DNA from: Pedosphaera sp.
GTDB taxonomy: Bacteria; Verrucomicrobiota; Verrucomicrobiae; Limisphaerales; Pedosphaeraceae
Length of the DNA stretch: 20,364 bases
Assembly (NCBI GenBank): GCA_028293265.1
Contig: JAQGPB010000382.1
Coordinates: forward strand, 1 to 20,364
Direction: 5' to 3'
A program made the translations under genes and the position numbers. Shown piece after piece: positions 15,580-20,364 of this stretch. Below the pieces are notes generated by a model, which saw only the letters and a list, made by a program, of their open reading frames with translations, had not been told where the DNA came from and ran no database searches. Numbering within the stretch: position 1 is the first letter of the stretch; every line of letters begins with the position of its first letter.

Positions 15580-16529
15580 ACTGGACCGAAACCATTCTTG
15601 CCAAACGCCCGCCGGAGGAAATCTGGAAGCAGATTTTCGACGAGTTGCTGCTTGAAGCTCGCGCCACCGCCTCGCCCGTCGCGCTGCATCAATCGCTCGT
15701 TCCCGCTGACCGCTTGCTTTCGGAGGCGGCTTGGGAATTGTGGGAGGCTTACCAAATTTTTCCTGGTCGCACATCGCTTCGACTTGTGGATTGGTGGAAT
15801 CGCTCCGGTGCCGGCGGACGCGCCGTTTTGGTTCTCGACGCGCTCAGTCTCCGCGATCTACCCGCTTTGCTAGGGGGCGCGCAAACGCGCAATATTGTGC
15901 CTGCGCAAGTTTCCGTAACTGGAGCGGAAGTGCCATCCGACACCACCCCATTTGCCAAGGCGCTTGGCGTGCCGACGCGCGCCTCACTCAAAAGCAACCG
16001 CACCCCCGGCACGTTTCTTTTAAAAAGCACCCAGCTTGCCACCGATGTTCTTAATGTGCCGTTCGCTGACTGCGCCGTTCCGTCAACGCGCGATGTTTTT
16101 ATCTGGCACGAATGGCAGGACGCGGATGTTCACAGCAACCGTCCGCAAGATGCGGTTTTCAACCATGCTTCCGCGCAGTTGCAGTCCGATGATTTTTGGG
16201 CTTTCGTGAATCGGCTCCGCCAGGGCCGCAAGTTGGTTATTACAGCCGATCACGGCTACGCCACCAGCGCACAGTTTGCGACTACGCTTGAAGATGAGCA
16301 AGTCGTGGACAGGTTGAAGGAAACCTTCAGCGCTCAACGACTCTGTCTGGCCACGGAGCAGTGGAACCATCCCGTCCTTCCGCCCGTCGTTCTCGCCGCC
16401 AACGGTTATCACGTTGTTATGGGACAGGTGAAGTGGCGTATCCAGAGCGGTTTTCCGCCGCGTTGCCACGGTGGACTTACATTGCTGGAAGTCGCAGTTC
16501 CATTTGTAGAATTACCAAGTTTGCCATGA
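15576..16529 (+). CDS. Short PglZ-like alkaline-phosphatase-superfamily protein
   Basis: A 317-residue protein with the metal-site pattern of PglZ domains: V-L-V-L-D-A-L-S-L-R-D with D88, V-I-T-A-D-H-G-Y-A with D225 and H226, and C-H-G-G-L-T-L-L-E-V-A-V-P with H298. PglZ is a core BREX/PGL component with the alkaline phosphatase fold; its biochemical role is not settled. BREX PglZ proteins usually have well over 600 residues, so this is nearly the bare domain. The first 80 residues are helical and not part of the motif set. The start is the ATG that overlaps the ATPase stop, and its own stop overlaps the next gene in the same ATGA way, so expression is likely coupled to both neighbours. Membership of the superfamily is firm; equivalence to PglZ is supported mainly by the H-G-G-L-x-x-x-E-V motif and by context. 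Confidence 0.85.
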   Translation: MNWTETILAKRPPEEIWKQIFDELLLEARATASPVALHQSLVPADRLLSEAAWELWEAYQIFPGRTSLRLVDWWNRSGAGGRAVLVLDALSLRDLPALLGGAQTRNIVPAQVSVTGAEVPSDTTPFAKALGVPTRASLKSNRTPGTFLLKSTQLATDVLNVPFADCAVPSTRDVFIWHEWQDADVHSNRPQDAVFNHASAQLQSDDFWAFVNRLRQGRKLVITADHGYATSAQFATTLEDEQVVDRLKETFSAQRLCLATEQWNHPVLPPVVLAANGYHVVMGQVKWRIQSGFPPRCHGGLTLLEVAVPFVELPSLP

Positions 16530-17056
16530 TTACTGAAAATCACACCAAAGAGGCGTTATGCAGGGCTTATGTTCAAGCCATTGCGGGTCGAGCCGGAATC
16601 AACGCCAGCATCAGTGACCGTGAATTTGACTATGGCATTGATGGAACATTCAACGATGTGCATGTTCGCACAGAGAATGGAAAGAATCGTCTGGTCGAAT
16701 CAGGTTTCAAGTGGGACTTTCAACTAAAATGCACGGTGAAATGGGATGTGAAAGGAACCGAGTTGGTTTATGATCTTGAAGCAAAATCGTATAATGACCT
16801 CGCAATACGTGCGGCCACTGTTGGAACTACGGCAGCCCTTCTGATTGTTCTTTGCCTTCCGGCGGAAATTAATAATTGGATGGCTCTTGATGAAGAACAG
16901 CTCATTCTGCGCAAATGTGGATATTGGTTTCGCATTACCGGCGCTCCGACGGTTACCTCAACTCCGGTTGCCATTCGTATACCTCGAACACAGATTTTCT
17001 CGGCGGAGGCTCTTCGGCAACTTTTTACCACCCTCAGACAGGAGGCGATTCAATGA
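16526..17056 (+). CDS. DUF4365 protein, putative PD-(D/E)XK-fold nuclease
   Basis: A 176-residue protein of the DUF4365 type: an N-terminal helix (K-E-A-L-C-R-A-Y-V-Q-A-I-A), then F-D-Y-G-I-D-G at 34-40, then D-F-Q-L-K at 64-68, then D-L-E-A-K-S-Y-N-D-L at 83-92, and the closing I-P-R-T-Q-I-F-S-A-E-A-L block. D35 or D39 with Q66-x-K68 fits the D...(E/Q)xK active site of the restriction-endonuclease-like fold, so DNA cleavage or a related activity is inferred, not shown. The ATG at 16526 overlaps the PglZ-like stop; the frame is open further upstream only because it shadows that gene. The hydrophobic stretch A-A-L-L-I-V-L-C-L-P is a buried strand rather than a membrane helix. It could be the effector of the locus. 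Confidence 0.8.
   Translation: MITENHTKEALCRAYVQAIAGRAGINASISDREFDYGIDGTFNDVHVRTENGKNRLVESGFKWDFQLKCTVKWDVKGTELVYDLEAKSYNDLAIRAATVGTTAALLIVLCLPAEINNWMALDEEQLILRKCGYWFRITGAPTVTSTPVAIRIPRTQIFSAEALRQLFTTLRQEAIQ
17040..17045 (+). promoter_or_regulatory. Strong ribosome binding site inside the defence operon
   Basis: AGGAGG lies seven bases before the ATG at 17053, within the end of the DUF4365 gene. It is the only full Shine-Dalgarno sequence among the five genes and fixes the start of the 387-residue protein, against the longer open frame reaching back to 16915. Confidence 0.85.
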
Positions 17057-18216
17057 CCAAAATTACCGAAGTAGATATTTTCCGGTCCAAACTTACGCCG
17101 CAGGACCTCGCTCGTTTCTTGCGTCTCCATGCGTGGAAACCTATTCCACTCAAACATCCAGGCTTGATAGCCTTTGCCGGCTCGCCAGATCAGGAAGGGA
17201 AAAATGTCGAAATCATTCTGCCTACGGTTGGCGATGAATCTTCCGTCGCCCGTAACCTTGCCTCAGCCCTGAATACCCTCGGCGCTTTGTTGGATCGGCC
17301 AGGCGCTGCATTGATCCGGCTGGTCCAGTGCGTGGACCGAGACATATTTGGCGCGAAATTAGCCGACCCCCAGGCACAACATGGCACCATTTCACTGGAG
17401 CGTGCTGTGAAAGTCATCGGCGACCTGCGGGACTTGTTCTCGTATGCTGCATGCACGGAAGAAGACCCACGCACAGCTTTTGCCAAGGCCACTGGTATCG
17501 GTGCCAAACACACTAAGGTGTGCCGTTTTGGCCACACCTTCGCTGGCAGCTTCGGTTTCATGGTCGAGTCGCCGATTACCGTCAGTCCGGCACCTCAGCT
17601 TGTTAACGCCTCTGCGGCTGGCATACCTGTGGACGCTGCCCCATTCGAGCGTCGTGTAATGGAGCGGATCATGCGAGGCATAGTCTTCACGCAGGAGGCC
17701 GTCGCTTTTGGTAGCCCGGAACCGCTAATCGCAAAATACAAAGCGGGCTTCAACGCCAATCTCTGCGAGACCCTCATGGAGCTGCTCCAAACCGTGGACG
17801 AGGCCAACACAGAATTCTCCGTGGGTTGGTCGCCCGAATGGGCTGCGCCTGCCAATATTCCCGTTAGCGTCCGTTTGGAAGGAAAAGCGGTTAAATACTT
17901 GGAGTCTGCGGCGCGCTACCTCCGTTCGCCCGAACAAAGCGCCGAACTCATTATTACGGGCCTGGTCATCGCACTTCGCTCTAAGTCCGCTCCAACGGAA
18001 GTTGACGATGACAACAGTCCACATCATGTGACGATTGAAGGAAAAGAAAACAACGGCGCTGAACGCACCGTGCGTGTTTCTTTAGAGCCGGAGGTTTACC
18101 GCGCCGCCTGCGACGCCCACCGCGACGGCCGCAAGGTTTCCATTACCGGTCGTTTGGAAAAGGAAGGTAAATTCTGGGTTCTTATGGCCTCAAAAGACTT
18201 CAAAGTTATTGAATAG
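17053..18216 (+). CDS. Conserved-looking protein of unknown function in the BREX-like locus
   Basis: A 387-residue cytoplasmic protein that I cannot place in a named family. The N-terminal 80 residues alternate strand and helix (K-H-P-G-L-I-A-F-A-G-S-P, then S-A-L-N-T-L-G-A-L-L). A block at 111-175 contains G-T-I-S-L-E-R-A and R-F-G-H-T-F-A-G-S-F-G-F, which looks like a conserved loop. The C-terminal 60 residues (V-R-V-S-L-E-P-E-V-Y-R-A-A then G-R-K-V-S-I-T-G-R-L-E-K-E-G-K-F-W-V-L) are strand-rich and could be a small beta-barrel. No nuclease, helicase or methylase motif is present. The start overlaps the DUF4365 stop as ATGA. Its next gene starts 3 bases after its stop. A structural or target-sensing subunit of the locus is the most I would infer. 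Confidence 0.75.
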   Translation: MTKITEVDIFRSKLTPQDLARFLRLHAWKPIPLKHPGLIAFAGSPDQEGKNVEIILPTVGDESSVARNLASALNTLGALLDRPGAALIRLVQCVDRDIFGAKLADPQAQHGTISLERAVKVIGDLRDLFSYAACTEEDPRTAFAKATGIGAKHTKVCRFGHTFAGSFGFMVESPITVSPAPQLVNASAAGIPVDAAPFERRVMERIMRGIVFTQEAVAFGSPEPLIAKYKAGFNANLCETLMELLQTVDEANTEFSVGWSPEWAAPANIPVSVRLEGKAVKYLESAARYLRSPEQSAELIITGLVIALRSKSAPTEVDDDNSPHHVTIEGKENNGAERTVRVSLEPEVYRAACDAHRDGRKVSITGRLEKEGKFWVLMASKDFKVIE

Positions 18217-18219
18217 CTG

Positions 18220-20364
18220 ATGCCTAACCCTTCCACACAACCAGAATTTGCCGGCATTGAGGATGTTTTCAACCTCTCCAGTGGTGGGCCTGCGCCGGTT
18301 ACGACCGCGAAACCGAAAAAACCCAAAGTTGCAAAATCGCTGGACGAGGCCAGCTCGCCGCCGAACCTGGGCAAAGCCACGCGCCTGCCCGGCGTTGATT
18401 TCAACGATCCGAATCGCCCGCTCACTTGCTTGGAAGTGGATTTCCCTATCGCGCCCATCAATGCGTTGGCTAGGGTGGAAGCCTCATCAGGCGCGGCGCG
18501 AAGTCCGATTTACCAAATGTCGAAATGGTGGGCACGCCGCCCTGCCAGCGTCTTCCGAGGCATCCTCATCGCAGCGGGACTCAAAGCGCCTGATGATCAC
18601 GAACAAGCAGGCCGCTACGCATGGGAAAACTTTTATGTAAATCATCACCGAGCAGGCAATTTTCGACGACTCCGGGTTTTAGACCCGTTCATGGGTGGCG
18701 GGACTACTTTGGTTGAAGGCGCACGACTCGGATATGACGTAACCGGTAATGACTTAAACCCAGTTGCATGGTTCGTAGTGAGAAACGAACTGGCATTCAG
18801 CGATCCCGAACAAGTGCGCGCCAGTTTTGATGAAATCGAGCGCGAAGTTAAGCCTCTCATTCATCCATTCCACGTCACCAATTGCCCCGGCGGTCATCAG
18901 GGGAATTGGATAGATAAGCGCACAGGGAGGCCAGCCGATATTGACCCGCTAGACCTCGAACCGGAGCAACGCAAACACTACGAATGGGATGGCGCGGAGG
19001 TCATTTACACGTTTTGGGCCAAACACGGCCCGTGCATAGCTGAGGGCTGTGGCCATAGAACACCAGTTTTTAAGAACCCCGTAATTGCCGAAAAGGATTT
19101 AGTCACTGACTACTTTGATTTACGTTGCCCAAAAACTGGAGGGGTATATCACGCCGAACTTGGCGAGACCCATTTGGCACCGGGATGCGAACGTGTGATT
19201 CTTGATTCCGCAGTCCGTTTCAAAGAAAGCACACAAGAGTTCGCCCTCCATTTCAAAAACTACAATAAAGGTAACGCCACCGAAAAACGGCAACGCATCC
19301 AGAGACTGCTTGAATTAGTGGAAACGGAGCCCGCGCTTCGCCACCCCGAGAGCGGTGAGTGGTGTGGTGCTGGAATTAAGGCCACGTTAGAAAGACAGCA
19401 ACGCGCATCGCGCGCAGGCGACCTCAAGAAGAAGGATTTCAACATCCAATCGAAGCCGGTGTTCATGTATGTTCTCCTAGACCCGCAATGGTTTGTGGGC
19501 ACGCCGGCTGAAGTGTCTGGAAACAAAATGGGGGGATATGCCGGAGCGGATGTGGATAGTTCGTCTCGCTGGTATAAGGAGCGGTTGAAGAAATTGCGTT
19601 TAATCGAGGTTAGAGGCCGTGTCAAATTGCCAGACCAGGATGACGCTAAGGAGCGATACGGCTTGCCACCGACAATCACTTTAGCCGATGGCACTTCCAT
19701 CAATTTGGAACAAGGGCCTTCAGATAGTGATGGCAGCTTCGTTTGTGCGCGAGACGGGCGCACACAAGAACTCATTGAGTCGCTTAGAAAAACGACCAAT
19801 CCAGCACCGCTCGCAATATACGCGCTGCAATGTTATTGCCCAAAGCGAGATGCAGAAGGATATAATTATGGTGGACGCTTTTTTAAAATACCGGACGAAC
19901 ACGACATTGATCGTTTGATTCGTGCAGAACGGGAATGGGCGCAACGGTGCGAAGGCGATTTATCCCCATTTTGGCCGAGACAAATAATTCCAAATACTCG
20001 CCGCGCTTGGCAGAAAGACTGCCTGCCAGGTCACGGATTCACTCATTGGTCAAAGCTTTTCAACCCGCGCCAACTCTTGGTGCATGCCAATTTGCTCAAA
20101 GCAATTGATGCATTAGTCGCGAAAGGATTTCCTGACGATGTGGCAGAACAGGCGCTGGGAGCCTTTCAGCAATATCTCCGCAGTCAATGTCTCTTGGCAT
20201 TTTACCATCGCAAGAACGACCAAATAGCTGCTGCCTTATCGAATCCGAATTTCAATCCGAAGGACTTGGTTGTTGAAACGTGTGTGTTCTCGCCAATTGG
20301 GAGCGGTAGCTGGCGCTCATATGTGCAAAATGTCTTGGGTGGATTGAAGTGGGTCAGAAGCCGG
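18220..20364 (+). CDS. DUF1156-type DNA methyltransferase, 3' end outside window
   Basis: An open frame of 715 codons runs off the right edge. After a low-complexity N-terminal arm rich in P, K and S (1-65), the DUF1156 signature appears: E-V-D-F-P-I-A-P-I-N-A-L, then S-P-I-Y-Q-M-S-K-W-W-A-R-R-P near residues 104-116. Methyltransferase motif I, L-D-P-F-M-G-G-G-T-T with D155, binds S-adenosylmethionine. Cysteines at C272, C277 and C303 suggest the zinc-ribbon insert of this group (COG1743-like). The catalytic D/N-P-P-Y motif is not seen in the visible part and should lie beyond the edge. Such enzymes are predicted adenine methylases and occur in defence islands, where they would mark host DNA. 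The ATG at 18220 is 3 bases after the previous stop. Codons are more AT-rich than in the SOS operon. Confidence 0.88.
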   Translation, partial: MPNPSTQPEFAGIEDVFNLSSGGPAPVTTAKPKKPKVAKSLDEASSPPNLGKATRLPGVDFNDPNRPLTCLEVDFPIAPINALARVEASSGAARSPIYQMSKWWARRPASVFRGILIAAGLKAPDDHEQAGRYAWENFYVNHHRAGNFRRLRVLDPFMGGGTTLVEGARLGYDVTGNDLNPVAWFVVRNELAFSDPEQVRASFDEIEREVKPLIHPFHVTNCPGGHQGNWIDKRTGRPADIDPLDLEPEQRKHYEWDGAEVIYTFWAKHGPCIAEGCGHRTPVFKNPVIAEKDLVTDYFDLRCPKTGGVYHAELGETHLAPGCERVILDSAVRFKESTQEFALHFKNYNKGNATEKRQRIQRLLELVETEPALRHPESGEWCGAGIKATLERQQRASRAGDLKKKDFNIQSKPVFMYVLLDPQWFVGTPAEVSGNKMGGYAGADVDSSSRWYKERLKKLRLIEVRGRVKLPDQDDAKERYGLPPTITLADGTSINLEQGPSDSDGSFVCARDGRTQELIESLRKTTNPAPLAIYALQCYCPKRDAEGYNYGGRFFKIPDEHDIDRLIRAEREWAQRCEGDLSPFWPRQIIPNTRRAWQKDCLPGHGFTHWSKLFNPRQLLVHANLLKAIDALVAKGFPDDVAEQALGAFQQYLRSQCLLAFYHRKNDQIAAALSNPNFNPKDLVVETCVFSPIGSGSWRSYVQNVLGGLKWVRSR

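Noticed and set aside
16361..16525. Longer N-terminus for the DUF4365 protein
   Set aside because: The added residues are a shadow of the PglZ-like gene; the ATG at 16526 matches the family start and the overlap pattern.
1..20364. CRISPR array, tRNA, rRNA or insertion sequence
   Set aside because: No regularly spaced repeats, no tRNA- or rRNA-like segments, and no transposase frame or flanking inverted repeats were seen.

Overview
The window looks like a chromosomal accessory segment of a verrucomicrobial bacterium, most likely from the Limisphaerales/Pedosphaera side of the phylum. This rests mainly on three HEAT-repeat paralogues that share an N-terminal membrane anchor, a Y-x-G-(K/R)-x-L-S-x-W block and a C-terminal (D/N)-P-x-A-A-A ending, a style I associate with Verrucomicrobia. 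The taxon is an inference; no rRNA or ribosomal protein gene is present.

Left part (1-6752): a 5'-truncated uracil-DNA glycosylase remnant; two divergent HEAT-repeat genes; a four-helix membrane protein with a TTG start; a third HEAT-repeat gene on the minus strand; an exported DNA/RNA non-specific nuclease followed 13 bases later by a NuiA-type inhibitor of that nuclease; a 287-base gap with no convincing gene; and a DUF72 protein.

Middle part (6788-12717): a minus-strand phosphoribosyltransferase-fold gene diverges from a compact SOS mutagenesis operon. The operon has a good sigma-70 promoter overlapped by a perfect 6-4-6 palindrome two bases before the lexA start codon, then lexA, then one 1438-residue reading frame that joins a complete Y-family polymerase (DinB type, catalytic residues present) to a complete C-family replicative-type polymerase (PHP domain plus DnaE core, catalytic aspartates present). 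A 34-codon ORF overlaps the polymerase stop by ATGA, and an intrinsic terminator closes the unit. This resembles the lexA-imuA-imuB-dnaE2 cassettes of other phyla, but with the two polymerases fused, an apparently active Y-family half and no imuA.

Right part (12796-20364, running off the end): five tightly packed plus-strand genes form what I read as a BREX/PGL-like defence locus. They encode a 927-residue P-loop ATPase, a short stand-alone PglZ-like phosphatase-fold protein, a DUF4365 protein with restriction-nuclease-like residues, a 387-residue protein of unknown function, and a DUF1156-type DNA methyltransferase cut by the window edge. The first four are linked by three successive ATGA stop/start overlaps and the fifth starts 3 bases after the fourth, so they are almost certainly one transcript. 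The set does not match a standard BREX type that I can name. It and the fused polymerase are the two most interesting items here.
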